The position numbers were made by a program, and so were the translations under genes. Positions 6,789 through 16,500 of a stretch of 64,000 nucleotides of DNA are shown one piece after another. Origin of the DNA: Streptomyces roseicoloratus (GTDB lineage: Bacteria; Actinomycetota; Actinomycetes; Streptomycetales; Streptomycetaceae). The notes beneath the pieces were generated by a model. It ran no database searches and was not told the origin of the DNA. It saw nothing but the letters and a program-made list of their open reading frames with translations. Within the stretch, counting starts at the first letter, position 1, and every line of letters begins with the position of its first letter. The stretch spans positions 1 through 64,000 of the forward strand of contig NZ_SDOY01000086.1 in assembly GCF_004117935.1 (NCBI RefSeq), read 5' to 3'.

Positions 6789-9362
6789 CTACTCGCTCGC
6801 GATCGCGTTCAGGACGTTCATCCGGCCCGCCCGGAAGGCCGGGACCAGGGCGGCGAAGAGGCCGACGAAGGCCGAGCCGACGAAGACCGCCGTGATCGTG
6901 GGCCAGGGGATCTCCAGGACGCCCAGGCCCTCCAGGGCGAGGAGCTTCTGGGCCGCCGTGCCCCAGCCCAGGCCCAGGCCGAGGCCGAGGAGGGCGCCGA
7001 AGAGGGCGATGACGACCGACTCCAGGCGGATCATGCGGCGCAGCTGGCGGCGCGAGAGGCCGATGGCACGCATCAGGCCGATCTCGCGGGTCCGCTCGAC
7101 GACCGACAGGGCGAGGGTGTTCACGACGCCCAGGACCGCCACGACGATCGCGAGGGCCAGCAGGCCGTAGACCATGTTGAGGAGCTGGCCGACCTGGTCC
7201 TGGAGGTCCTTCTTGTAGTCGGCCTGGTCGGCGACCTTGTACTGCGGGTACGGCTTCAGGGCGTCCTTGAGGGCCTGGTACGCGGCCGCCTCCTGCCCGT
7301 CCTTCGCCGTGGCGAAGACGATCATGCTCTTGGGCATCTTCTCCGCCGGCACGTACTTCTCCGCCGTCGCGAGGCTCGTGTACTTCACCGTCTTGTCGAT
7401 GTTGTTGGCGTCGGACGTGATCGCGGCGACCCGCAGCACCGCCCGCCCGCCGCCGGCGAAGGCCACGGTGAGCTTGTCGCCGACCTTCACGCCGTGCTCG
7501 GCCGCGTAGTCGCTGCCGACGGACATGGCGTCCGGCCCGTACGCCTCGGAGAGCGTGCCGCTCGTGGTGTCACGGCGGACGTCCTGCGCGTACGTCGGGT
7601 CGGCGGCGACCAGGCCGGTCTTCTCGGCCTTGCCGCGCGGGTCGGTGACGGTGACGTCGATCCACCGGTACTCGGTGACGTGGTCGAGCCCGGGCACCTT
7701 CTCGACCGCGGCCTGCGCCTGCGGCACGACCGGCTGGCCGTTGGCGGACTGCACGATGAAGTCGGCGCCGACGGACCGGTCGAGCTCCTCCGTCGCCGAG
7801 GCGACCATCGAGGAGCCCACCACCGACAGGGCGGCGACCAGCGCGAGCCCGATCATCAGCGCGGCGCCGGTGGCGCCCGTACGGCGCGGGTTGCGCAGCG
7901 CGTTGCGTTCGGCCATCCGGCCGACGGGACCGAAGACCCGCAGCACGAACAGGCCGAGGACGCGGACGACCCCACCGGACAGCAGCGGGCCGACGATGAC
8001 GAAGCCGAGCAGCGACAGGACCACGCCGAGGCCCAGCCACAGGGAGCCCGCGCCGGCCTCGTCGGCCCGGGTCGCCGCCCACAGCGCGGCGGCGCCCGCG
8101 CCGGTCAGGACGAGGCCGAGGACGCCGCGCACCACGCCGGCCTTGCCGTCGGCGGGCGTGCCCGCGTCGCGCAGCGCGGCCATCGGGGAGACCCTGGCGG
8201 CCCGGCGGGCCGGGACGAACGCGGCGAGGACGGTGACGACGACACCGAGGACGATGCCGACGACCGGGGTCGTCCAGCGGACGGTGAGGTCCTGCGTGGA
8301 CAGCTCCATGCCCATCGAGGACATCAGTTCCATCAGGCCGACGGCGAGGCCGATGCCGCTCGCGACACCGGCGGCCGAGCCGACGACGCCGAGCAGCAGC
8401 GCCTCGACGAGGACGGAGCGGTTGATCTGGCCGCGGCTCGACCCGATGGCCCGCATGAGGCCGATCTCGCGGGTGCGCTGGGCGACCAGCATGGAGAAGG
8501 TGTTGACGATGAGGAAGATGCCGACGAGGAAGGCGATCCCGGCGAAGCCGAGCATCGCGTACTTCATGACGTCGAGGAAGCCGGCGATGTCCTCACGGCC
8601 GGCGTCGGTGGCCTCGGCCGCGGTCTGCAGCTTGTAGCCGGCGCCGATCTCGGCGGCGACGGCCTCCTTCAGCTTCTCGTCGCTGACGCCGGGCGCGGCG
8701 TCGGCCGCGATCTGCGTGAACAGACCTTCCTTGCCGAGGAGTCCGCGCTGCGCGGTGGGGGTGTCGAACCAGACGACGGTGGCGCCGGGGTTGGTGATCC
8801 TGAACGAGGCGATGCCGGAGATCTTCGCGGTGAAGTCGCCGGTGACGGCGATGGTGCGCAGCTCGTCACCGATCTTCAGCCGGTGCTTCTCGGCGGTTCC
8901 GGCGTCGATCAGCACCTCGGTGGGACCGCGCGGCTCGTGACCGGAGGCGATCTCGACGGAACGCAGCTCGTTGGGCGTCCAGTTGACCGCGATGGTCGGG
9001 CCGCCGGAGGTGGGCCCGACGTTCTCGTCGCGGGAGTTCACGACGGTGACGGACATCGAGACGACGGCGCCCTGGACGTTGCGGGCGCCCTCGGCCTTCC
9101 GTACCCGCTCGACGAGGGCGGCGGGCAGGGTCGCGGGGCGGCCGGTCTGCGGGATCTCGTCGTCCGCGGCGGCGTCCTTCGGGCTCACCGTGACGTCGGA
9201 CGCGGTGGTGGCGAAGAGCTTGTCGAAGGTGGTGTTCATGGTGTCGCTGAACACCAGGGTGCCGGCGACGAAGGCGACCGACAGCAGCACCGCGACGGCG
9301 GAGAGCGCCATGCGGCCCTTGTGGGCGAGGAAGTTGCGCAGGGAGGTCTTGAGCACGGTCAC
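6789..9362 (-). CDS. ABC transporter permease with two FtsX domains
   Basis: The 857-residue membrane protein starts at a GTG (9362) overlapping the ATPase stop codon as GTGA, so translation is coupled. It has an N-terminal membrane anchor (near LSAVAVLLSVAFVAGTLVF), a MacB-type extracytoplasmic domain to about residue 230, an FtsX block (MLVAQRTREIGLMRAIGSSR, about 265-385), two central membrane spans, then a second extracytoplasmic domain and FtsX block (VVERTREIGLMRAIGLSRRQ). This duplicated architecture is usual for actinobacterial antimicrobial-peptide or lipid-stress transporters. The longer open frame upstream belongs to the ATPase reading, not to this gene. Confidence 0.93.
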   Translation of the reverse strand: MTVLKTSLRNFLAHKGRMALSAVAVLLSVAFVAGTLVFSDTMNTTFDKLFATTASDVTVSPKDAAADDEIPQTGRPATLPAALVERVRKAEGARNVQGAVVSMSVTVVNSRDENVGPTSGGPTIAVNWTPNELRSVEIASGHEPRGPTEVLIDAGTAEKHRLKIGDELRTIAVTGDFTAKISGIASFRITNPGATVVWFDTPTAQRGLLGKEGLFTQIAADAAPGVSDEKLKEAVAAEIGAGYKLQTAAEATDAGREDIAGFLDVMKYAMLGFAGIAFLVGIFLIVNTFSMLVAQRTREIGLMRAIGSSRGQINRSVLVEALLLGVVGSAAGVASGIGLAVGLMELMSSMGMELSTQDLTVRWTTPVVGIVLGVVVTVLAAFVPARRAARVSPMAALRDAGTPADGKAGVVRGVLGLVLTGAGAAALWAATRADEAGAGSLWLGLGVVLSLLGFVIVGPLLSGGVVRVLGLFVLRVFGPVGRMAERNALRNPRRTGATGAALMIGLALVAALSVVGSSMVASATEELDRSVGADFIVQSANGQPVVPQAQAAVEKVPGLDHVTEYRWIDVTVTDPRGKAEKTGLVAADPTYAQDVRRDTTSGTLSEAYGPDAMSVGSDYAAEHGVKVGDKLTVAFAGGGRAVLRVAAITSDANNIDKTVKYTSLATAEKYVPAEKMPKSMIVFATAKDGQEAAAYQALKDALKPYPQYKVADQADYKKDLQDQVGQLLNMVYGLLALAIVVAVLGVVNTLALSVVERTREIGLMRAIGLSRRQLRRMIRLESVVIALFGALLGLGLGLGWGTAAQKLLALEGLGVLEIPWPTITAVFVGSAFVGLFAALVPAFRAGRMNVLNAIASE

Positions 9363-10147
9363 GAGGTCCGCCCCCGGGCGTCGAAGTCCTTCATCCGGTC
9401 GAGGACGGCCTCGGCCGTCGGGCGGTGCATCTCGTCGACGATCCGGCCGTCGGCGAGGTAGAGCACGCGGTCCGCGTAGGAGGCGGCGACGGGGTCGTGG
9501 GTGACCATGACGATGGTCTGGCCGAGCTCGTCGACCGACTGCCGCAGGAAACCGAGGACTTCGGCACCGGCACGCGAGTCGAGGTTTCCGGTCGGCTCGT
9601 CGCCGAAGATGATCTCGGGCCGGGCGGCGAGCGCGCGTGCCACGGCGACGCGCTGCTGCTGTCCGCCGGAGAGCTGGTTGGGCCGGTGGCCGAGCCGCCC
9701 GGCGAGACCGACGGTGTCGACGACCCGCCGCAGCCACTCCTGGTCGGGCTTGCGGCCCGCGATGTCCATGGGCAGCGTGATGTTCTCGAGCGCGGTGAGC
9801 GTCGGCAGCAGGTTGAACGCCTGGAAGACGAAGCCGATCCGGTCGCGGCGGAGCCGGGTGAGCTTCTTGTCCTTGAGTCCGGTGATCTCGGTCTCGTCGA
9901 GGAAGATCTGCCCGGAGGTCACGGTGTCGAGCCCGGCGAGGCAGTGCATGAGCGTGGACTTGCCGGAGCCGGAGGGCCCCATGATGGCGGTGAACCGCCC
10001 GCGCGCGATGTCCACGTCGACGTGGTCGAGCGCGACCACCCGCGTCTCGCCGGACCCGTAGGCCTTGACGACCTGCCGTGCCCGCGCGGCGACGGCCGTT
10101 TGCTCTCCCGTGCCCCCGTGCGTGGGGATGGTCACAGCCGAAGTCAC
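9359..10147 (-). CDS. ABC transporter ATP-binding protein (MacB/LolD type)
   Basis: 262 residues from the GTG at 10147, which has AGGAGA upstream (the open frame extends further but lacks family sequence). Walker A is GPSGSGKST, the Q-loop is FVFQAFNLLPTLTALEN, the signature is LSGGQQQR, Walker B is IIFGDEPTGNLD and the H-loop is MVTHDP. It energises the FtsX permease encoded with a 4-nt overlap downstream. The operon probably starts in the 352-bp gap to the MFS gene, which holds the 24-bp palindrome at 10377-10400; otherwise that gap contains no gene. Confidence 0.95.
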   Translation of the reverse strand: MTSAVTIPTHGGTGEQTAVAARARQVVKAYGSGETRVVALDHVDVDIARGRFTAIMGPSGSGKSTLMHCLAGLDTVTSGQIFLDETEITGLKDKKLTRLRRDRIGFVFQAFNLLPTLTALENITLPMDIAGRKPDQEWLRRVVDTVGLAGRLGHRPNQLSGGQQQRVAVARALAARPEIIFGDEPTGNLDSRAGAEVLGFLRQSVDELGQTIVMVTHDPVAASYADRVLYLADGRIVDEMHRPTAEAVLDRMKDFDARGRTS

Positions 10148-10376
10148 CGTTCGTCTCCTATGTCGTCGTACGCGTCTGGTGGCGCGTTCGAGTCTGGTCG
10201 CCGGGCGGGGCCCTGGCACTGGGGCCAGGCGCACTCTTCGCCCGGGGGTTATCCGCAGGGCCCGGCCTCCGGGGCCGTGGCCCCGGACCCGCCCGGGCCG
10301 CCGTAAGAACAAGCTAAGGACGCGAGGGGCCCGGTCTCGTCCTCCGCCGGGACGAAGCATCCCTGGGCTGAATGAG

Positions 10377-10400
10377 GGAGGAACCCCTAGGGGTTCCTCC
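10377..10400. promoter_or_regulatory. 24-bp perfect palindrome between ABC and MFS transporters, candidate operator
   Basis: GGAGGAACCCCT is followed directly by AGGGGTTCCTCC. It lies about 230 bp upstream of the ATPase start and 100 bp upstream of the MFS start, in the only intergenic space of two divergent transport units. The factor is not identifiable; dyad symmetry centred on CCTAGG suits a dimeric regulator. No U-tract, and a position upstream of both genes, argue against a terminator. Confidence 0.65.
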
Positions 10401-10499
10401 GACCTGGGTACGGGTGAGAGGCTGAGCCGGGCGCACTTGGATGTACGAGGCATCCGTCACGGTGGAGAGAACCCACCAGGGCGGGAGAGGGGTTCCGGG

Positions 10500-12482
10500 G
10501 TGTCCGAGGCGACCACGAGAGCGACGGCACCGCCGAGGACGGACACCACACGACGCGGACCCGTCGTCGCCGCGCTGATGCTGGGCATGGCGCTCGCCGC
10601 ACTGGACGGCACGATCGTGTCCACCGCCGTCCCGCAGATCGTCGGCGACCTCGGCGGCCTGTCCGTCTTCTCCTGGCTGTTCTCCGGCTACCTCCTCGCC
10701 GTGACCGTGACCCTGCCCGTGTACGGCAAGCTCAGCGACACCTTCGGCCGCAAGCCCGTCCTCCTCGCGGGCATCGTGCTCTTCCTGGCCGGCTCGGTGC
10801 TGTGCGCCTGCGCGTGGGACATGGGCTCGCTCATCGCCTTCCGGGTCGTCCAGGGCCTCGGCGGCGGCGCGCTCCAAGGCACCGTCCAGACCCTCGCCGC
10901 CGACCTCTACCCACTGAAGGAACGCCCCCGCATCCAGGCCAGGCTCTCCTCGGTCTGGGCCACCGCGTCGGTGGCGGGCCCTGCGGCCGGCGGCCTGCTC
11001 GCCGGCTACGCCGACTGGCGCTGGATCTTCCTGGTCAACCTGCCGGTCGGAGCGGCGGCCCTGTGGCTGGTGGCACGCTACCTGGTGGAACCGGGCACGG
11101 CGACGGCGGTACGGGGCGGGGGCGGCGGCCTGGGGCGGGGCGGGCAGGGCGGGCGGGGCGGCCGCGTCTCCGGAGACGCGGCCGGGGCCGGGGTCAGGAC
11201 CAAGGCCGGGGTCAGGACCAAGGGCGGGGTCGGGACCAAGGGCGGGGTCGGGGGCGGGGGTGTGGCCGGGGGCGGGGGTGTGGCCGGGGGCGGGGGTGCG
11301 GCCGGGGCCGGGAAAGGGCCGCGGGTCACCGTCGACTGGGCCGGGGCCCTCGGCGTCTTCGCCTCCGGGACGCTCCTGCTCACCGCCCTGGTCCAGGGCG
11401 GCGTCGCCTGGCCCTGGCTCTCGGCACCGTCCCTCGGCCTGTTCGGCGGCGCCGCGGCGCTCGCCGCCGTCACGGTCGTCGTCGAACGGCGGGCCGCAGA
11501 ACCGATCATCCCCGGCTGGGTCTGGCGCCGCCGCACCATCGCCGCCGTCAACCTGGCGCTCGGCGCGCTCGGCCTCCTCATGGTCGCGCCGACCGTCTTC
11601 CTGCCCACGTACGCGCAGGCCGTCCTCGGCCTCGGCCCGATCGCGGCCGGGTTCGTGCTGTCGGCGATGACCCTGAGCTGGCCGGTGTCGGCCGCGTTCT
11701 CCAACCGGATCTACCGCCGCATCGGCTTCCGGCAGACCGCCCTGCTCGGCATGAGCCTGGCCCTGCTGGTCCTGCTGGCCTTCCCGCTGCTGCCGTTCCC
11801 GGGCGAGCCCTGGCAGCCGGCGCTCCTGATGCTGCTGCTGGGCGGCGCCCTCGGCCTCTTCCAGCTGCCGCTGGTCGTCGGCGTCCAGTCGACCGTCCCG
11901 TACGAGGAGCGGGGCACGACCACCGCCTCGGTGCTCTTCGTCCGCCAGGTCGGCCAGAGCGTCGGCGCCGCCCTGTTCGGCGCCGTCGCCAACGGCGTCC
12001 TCGCCGCCCGTCTCGGCGGCGGAAGCGGTGCGGATGCGAGCACGGGTACGGGCGCGAGTACGGGTACGGGCGCGAGTGCGGGTACGGATACGGGTGACGC
12101 CGCGGCCGACCTGGACGGGCTGCTCCGTGCCCTGGAGACGCCCGGCGCGCTGACCGGCCCGGCCGCCGACCATCTGCGCCGCGCCGTCGACACGGCCGTC
12201 GACTACGTCTACCTGGGCGCGGCCGGCGCCGCCGCCCTCGCCCTGCTGGCCCTGCTCACGCTCGCCCCGCGCCGCTTCCCGGTCCTGGGCCAGGAGCCGG
12301 AAGCGGAAACGACGGCGGAGCCGGAAGCGAAGGCGGAGCCAGGCACGGTGACGGGGACGGGAGCAGGAGCGGAGAGGGGGACGGGGCCGGGAGCGGAAAG
12401 GGGGACGGGGCCGGGAGCAGGAACGGGAGCGGCGGCGGGGACGGAGCAGCAGGCGGGAGCCCCCGCCTCGGAGCGGCCTTAG
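10500..12482 (+). CDS. DHA2-type MFS multidrug exporter with repeat insertions
   Basis: 660 residues from the GTG at 10500 (GGGAGAGG upstream). Motif A GKLSDTFGRKP, motif C near VAGPAAGGLLAGY and motif D1 LDGTIVSTAVPQIVGDL mark a 14-span DHA2 drug:H+ antiporter. The loop after span 6 carries about 75 Gly-rich residues from in-frame 18-bp repeats (11193-11303). A second repeat block lies at 12036-12089 and a third low-complexity Glu/Gly/Ala tail follows the last span. All three fall in predicted cytoplasmic or loop parts, so transport is probably retained. The stop overlaps the convergent coiled-coil gene by 4 nt. Confidence 0.93.
   Translation: MSEATTRATAPPRTDTTRRGPVVAALMLGMALAALDGTIVSTAVPQIVGDLGGLSVFSWLFSGYLLAVTVTLPVYGKLSDTFGRKPVLLAGIVLFLAGSVLCACAWDMGSLIAFRVVQGLGGGALQGTVQTLAADLYPLKERPRIQARLSSVWATASVAGPAAGGLLAGYADWRWIFLVNLPVGAAALWLVARYLVEPGTATAVRGGGGGLGRGGQGGRGGRVSGDAAGAGVRTKAGVRTKGGVGTKGGVGGGGVAGGGGVAGGGGAAGAGKGPRVTVDWAGALGVFASGTLLLTALVQGGVAWPWLSAPSLGLFGGAAALAAVTVVVERRAAEPIIPGWVWRRRTIAAVNLALGALGLLMVAPTVFLPTYAQAVLGLGPIAAGFVLSAMTLSWPVSAAFSNRIYRRIGFRQTALLGMSLALLVLLAFPLLPFPGEPWQPALLMLLLGGALGLFQLPLVVGVQSTVPYEERGTTTASVLFVRQVGQSVGAALFGAVANGVLAARLGGGSGADASTGTGASTGTGASAGTDTGDAAADLDGLLRALETPGALTGPAADHLRRAVDTAVDYVYLGAAGAAALALLALLTLAPRRFPVLGQEPEAETTAEPEAKAEPGTVTGTGAGAERGTGPGAERGTGPGAGTGAAAGTEQQAGAPASERP
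11193..11303 (+). repeat. Six in-frame 18-bp repeat units inside the MFS gene
   Basis: Units start at 11193, 11211, 11229 (GTCAGGACCAAGGCCGGG type), then 11250, 11268 and 11286 (GGGGGCGGGGGTGTGGCC type). They encode hexapeptides such as VRTKGG and AGGGGV. The 18-bp period preserves the reading frame. Confidence 0.85.
12036..12089 (+). repeat. Three in-frame 18-bp repeat units in the MFS gene
   Basis: GCGAGCACGGGTACGGGC and two near copies at 12054 and 12072 encode ASTGTG-type hexapeptides in the loop before the last membrane span. Confidence 0.85.
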
Positions 12483-13381
12483 ACGTCGTCGTCCTCCGTC
12501 GGCCCGGAGCCCGTGACGCGGCCCGTCAGGGCGGACAGCGACGAGCGGATGTGCTCCATGTGGGAGTGGATCTCGTCGCGCGCCTCGTCGTGCTCGCGCA
12601 GCACCCGCTCCGTCTCGCGCTCGATCCGCTCCTGCCGCAGCCGGGCCGCGGCGAAGAGTTCCGCCGCCTCCGCGTCGGCGTCCTCCCTGCGGTGCCGGGC
12701 GGCCTCCTCGGCCTCGGCGCGTGCCCGTTCGGCCTCGGCGAGCGCCGCCTCGGCCCGGGCGACGAGCCCGTCGTGCCGGGCCTGCTGCTCGGCGAGCAGC
12801 GCCGCCGCCGCGCGCTCGGCCTCGTCCCGCAGCGCCGCCTGCTCCTCCCGCTGCCGCGCGAGCTGCGCCGCGGCCTCGTGCTCGGCGGCCTCGAAGGCGG
12901 TGCGGGCGGCGGTGCGCTGCTCCTCGGCATCGCGGCGGGCGGCGGTGACGATCGCCTCGGCCCGCTCGGCGGCCTCCTTCAGGGTGGCCTTCGCCGCCGC
13001 CTCGGCGGCCGCGGTCACGCCCTGCGCGTACGCCTCCGCCGCCTCGGCCGCCTCCTTGCCGGCCGCGGCCGCCGCCTCCGCGAGGGCCTGCGCATCCGCC
13101 TCCGCGGCCCGTACCAGCGCCTCGTCCTCCGCCTCCGCGAGCTCCAGGATGCGGCGGGCCCGCTCGCTCAGGGACTCGTAGCGCTGCGGGGCGAGCGAGG
13201 CGACCACCTCGCGCAGCCGGATCGCCTCGGCCTCCATCTCCTCGGCGACGACGGCCAGTCGGGCCGCCCGCTCCCGTGCGCCGTCCCGCTCGGCGGACAG
13301 CGCGGACAGGTAGCGGTCGACCTGATCGGGCCGGTAGCCGCGCCCGCGTCCCCCGGAGAACAGTCCGACGGAGAAACTCAT
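12479..13381 (-). CDS. DivIVA-like coiled-coil protein
   Basis: 300 residues beginning MSFSVGLFSGGRGRGYRPDQVDRYLS, a DivIVA-type N-terminus (GY.P.QVD..L), followed by an almost uninterrupted Ala/Glu/Arg coiled coil to about residue 275 and an acidic tail. Streptomyces paralogues are often annotated as cellulose-binding protein; a cytoskeletal or polar scaffold role is more likely from the sequence. It stands alone. Its stop overlaps that of the convergent MFS gene (TAA/TAG within 12479-12482), leaving no room for a terminator. Confidence 0.8.
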   Translation of the reverse strand: MSFSVGLFSGGRGRGYRPDQVDRYLSALSAERDGARERAARLAVVAEEMEAEAIRLREVVASLAPQRYESLSERARRILELAEAEDEALVRAAEADAQALAEAAAAAGKEAAEAAEAYAQGVTAAAEAAAKATLKEAAERAEAIVTAARRDAEEQRTAARTAFEAAEHEAAAQLARQREEQAALRDEAERAAAALLAEQQARHDGLVARAEAALAEAERARAEAEEAARHRREDADAEAAELFAAARLRQERIERETERVLREHDEARDEIHSHMEHIRSSLSALTGRVTGSGPTEDDDV

Positions 13382-13443
13382 CCCTGACGCCCCTTCGACT
13401 CCTTATGTCCTCAAACATCAAGGATGCGCCATCAGAACGGACA

Positions 13444-13479
13444 AAAGACGCCCGACGTGAACACACGTCGAGCGCCTTT
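13444..13479 (-). terminator. Rho-independent terminator after the SUKH/deaminase gene
   Basis: A 16-bp stem with two mismatches (13444-13459 with 13464-13479, loop AACA); on the minus strand it is followed by TTTTG. It ends the two-gene minus-strand SUKH operon. Confidence 0.85.
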
Positions 13480-13505
13480 CGTCACATCCGGTCGGTTCGG
13501 CCGCC

Positions 13506-16500
13506 TTACAGCAGCCCGTCCCACATCTGCTCCAGGAGCACCGACCACCAGTTCTCCGGCGACGCCAGCGCCGCCGGGTCCAGCATGGCCAGCTGCGCCT
13601 GGAAATCGACCGTCCAGCGGCCCGCCTGCTCCGGGCTGAGACCGAACCGCAGCCGCCACATCCGCCCCAGCAGCGCCAGACAGCGCACGAACTCCGGCAG
13701 CCCGGTGTTCACGAACTGCGGCGGCACCGACTGCCCGCCGGGCCCCGCCTCCACCGGGACGGCCACGATGTTCGCCGTCCCGTACTGGACACAGATCGCC
13801 CGCCCGAAGTCCGAACCGAGCACCAGGTACGAGCCCGCGTCCGCCGCCGGCTGCACCTGCCGCTGCGCCGCCAGCTCCGCCAGCGTCGGCACCACCGGCA
13901 TCGCCGGCTGCGCCCAGAAGAACGGCCCGAAGTCCGCGGGCAGCCCCGACCACACCAGCGTCACCGCCACCAGCTCCGGCACGCCCTGCCGCGACACCGC
14001 ACGCTGGTCGAAGCGCAGGATGCCGGGACCGAACGCACCGGCCAGCTCCTGCGCCACCCCGTCCGGCGGCAGCGGCGGGGCCGGCTGCACCTGCGGCAGC
14101 GGCGCCCGCACCGGCGCGGGCCGCGCCGGACCGTCCGCGACCTGGTGCAACTCGCCCTGATGGGTCAGCAGTTGCCGCATGCCCTGCTGACGGCCCGCGT
14201 GATCACGGCCGTACGGCGCGATGTTGGTGATCCGCGCCTGCGGCCAGGTCTCCCGGATCATCCGCGCGCAGTAGCCGCCCGGCAGCTCGCACGACTCCAA
14301 CTCCGTGTGCAGCTCCAGCACTTGCTGCGGCGGCACGTTCATGGCGCGCAGCTCGTGCAGGATCTGCCACTCGGGGTGCGGGGTGCCCGGCGCGGAGCGG
14401 CGGATGATCTGCTGCTCCGAACCGTCGGGCGCGCGGTAGCGCAGCACGGCCTGGTAGCCGGGCCCCACCGTCGGCATCCCCGACGGCTGCGGCTGCGGGT
14501 AGCCGTACGCGGCGGGCTGCGGCGCGACCGGTGCCTGCATGGCCGCGGGCACACCCGGAGGCGGCGGCGGGGGCGGCCCGGCGGGACCGCCCATCTGGCT
14601 CGGCTGCGCCAGCATCGTCGCGGCGTGCTCGATGCCGCCCGCCGGCGTACCGCCACCGGGCACACCCGGCGGCGGAGGCGGAGGCGGCACACCGGGACCA
14701 CCGGCGGTACCACCCGGGGCACCCGGCGTGCCTGGCGCACCCGGCGCCCCCGGGCCCATCTGGTCCGGACGCGCCAGCATCGTCGCCGCGTGCGCGACAC
14801 CGCCCGCCGGCGTACCGCCACCGGGCACACCCGGCGGCGGAGGCGGAGGCGGCACGCCAGGGCCACCGGCGGTGCCACCCGGGGCACCCGGTCCGCCGGG
14901 ACCCATCTGGTCCGGACGGGCGAGCATCGTCGCCGCGTGGTGCACGGCCGGCGGAGGCGTCGACCCGGGCGGCGGCGGGGGCCCGGGCGGACCGGGAGGC
15001 GTCGGCGCACCGGGACCCGCCGGGGCCGGGGCGGGGTCCAGGCCGGGGAAGCTGCCGTCGGGCAGCTGCGACACCAGCTGGGTGCGCACGTAGCCGCCGG
15101 GCGGCGGCGTCGTGGCCTTGCTCGTCGCGGCGTCGGCGATGTCCGCCGCGCCGGGACCAGCGGCCGGCGCCGGCGGCGGGGTCCCCGGGGCGGGCGGCGC
15201 CGGAGGGGCGGCCGGGGTGTGCGGGGCGTTCGACGGCTGGGGCGGGAGCGCCGGGCCGCCGCCCTGACCGTGCGGGGCGTCCAGGTTCAGCCGCGGGGCG
15301 ATGGCGGTCGCCGGCAGCGCGCTGCCGCCCTTCATCAGCGCCGTGGGCGCGTCCGCACCCACCACCGGCGGCGGCGCGTCCTCGTCGTCCGCGCCCGAGA
15401 GCGGCGGCGCGAACACCGTCGCCGGCAGCGGTACGGCACCGTCGGCACCGCCCGAACTCGCGTTGGCATCCGCCCACGGGCTCGACGGAGCCGAGGGGGC
15501 GGGCGGAGCCTGGGGGCTCGGCGGGGTCTGGGCGGGCACGCCGTCGTTCGCGGTCGGCTCGTAGCCGACCGGCCCACCCGCCGCGGCGGCGGACGGAACC
15601 GACCACGGCGCGTCGGACGCCTCGGCCGACGGAGCACCGGCCGGAGCCGGCTCGGACACAGGCTCGGAAACAGGCTGGGAGACCGGCTCGGACACCGGCC
15701 CCGACGTCGAATCCGCAACCGGACCGGACGCCGGGACCGGTTCCGGTTCCGGTTCCGGAGCCGCGTCAGCGGCAGGGGCCGATGCGGCCCCGCCGTCGAC
15801 CGAGTCCGTCGCCGACGCGGAATCGCCCGCCGCCACCGCATCGATCGCCGCATCCGAAGCCGAAGCGGACGCCGAAGCCGGAGCCGGAGCGGAAGCCGAA
15901 GCCGGGGCGACGGCCTCGTCCGAGCCGTCCGAGCCGACCGTCGAAGCTTCCGCCTCCGCCTCCGCCCCCGACACACCCGGCACATCCGACACACCCGGCA
16001 CACCCGCACCAGCAGCAGCCGCAGCCGGCACCGAAGCCTCATCCGACCCCGACGCCACCGGAATCCCACCCACCGGCGTCGACGACGCGCTCTCCGGCGA
16101 CGCCTCCGCGCTCGCCTGCGACGCGTTCGACTCCACCGGCGGCAGACCGATCTTGTCCGCCGCCTCCTGCAGCCACTCCGGCGGAGTCAGCAGGAACGAC
16201 GTCTGGTTCAGGTCGATCCGCGCCGACTGCGCCGGAACCGGAGCCGCCTCGACGGCCGCCCCGTACTCCTCCTCGTAACGGCGGATCACCTCGCCCACGG
16301 GCAACCCCGGCCACAGCGTGGCCTCACCGCTGTCCCGCGCGATGACCAGGCGCTGCCGTCCCCCGTCCGAGGTCGGCGCCTCCTCACGGTCCTCCGCCCA
16401 CACCACGAAACCCCGTGCGAACTCCCGCACCCGCACCTCACGGTGCAGATACGCGGGCACGTCGCCGTTGATCCACTCCTCGGCGCGCTCCTGCGCCTGC

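Noticed and set aside
2838-9461. A 2207-codon plus-strand open frame across mfd and the ABC permease
   Set aside because: It is the antisense shadow of two clear genes; composition (Val/Leu/Asp/Arg repeats) is typical of GC-rich antisense frames and shows no domain.
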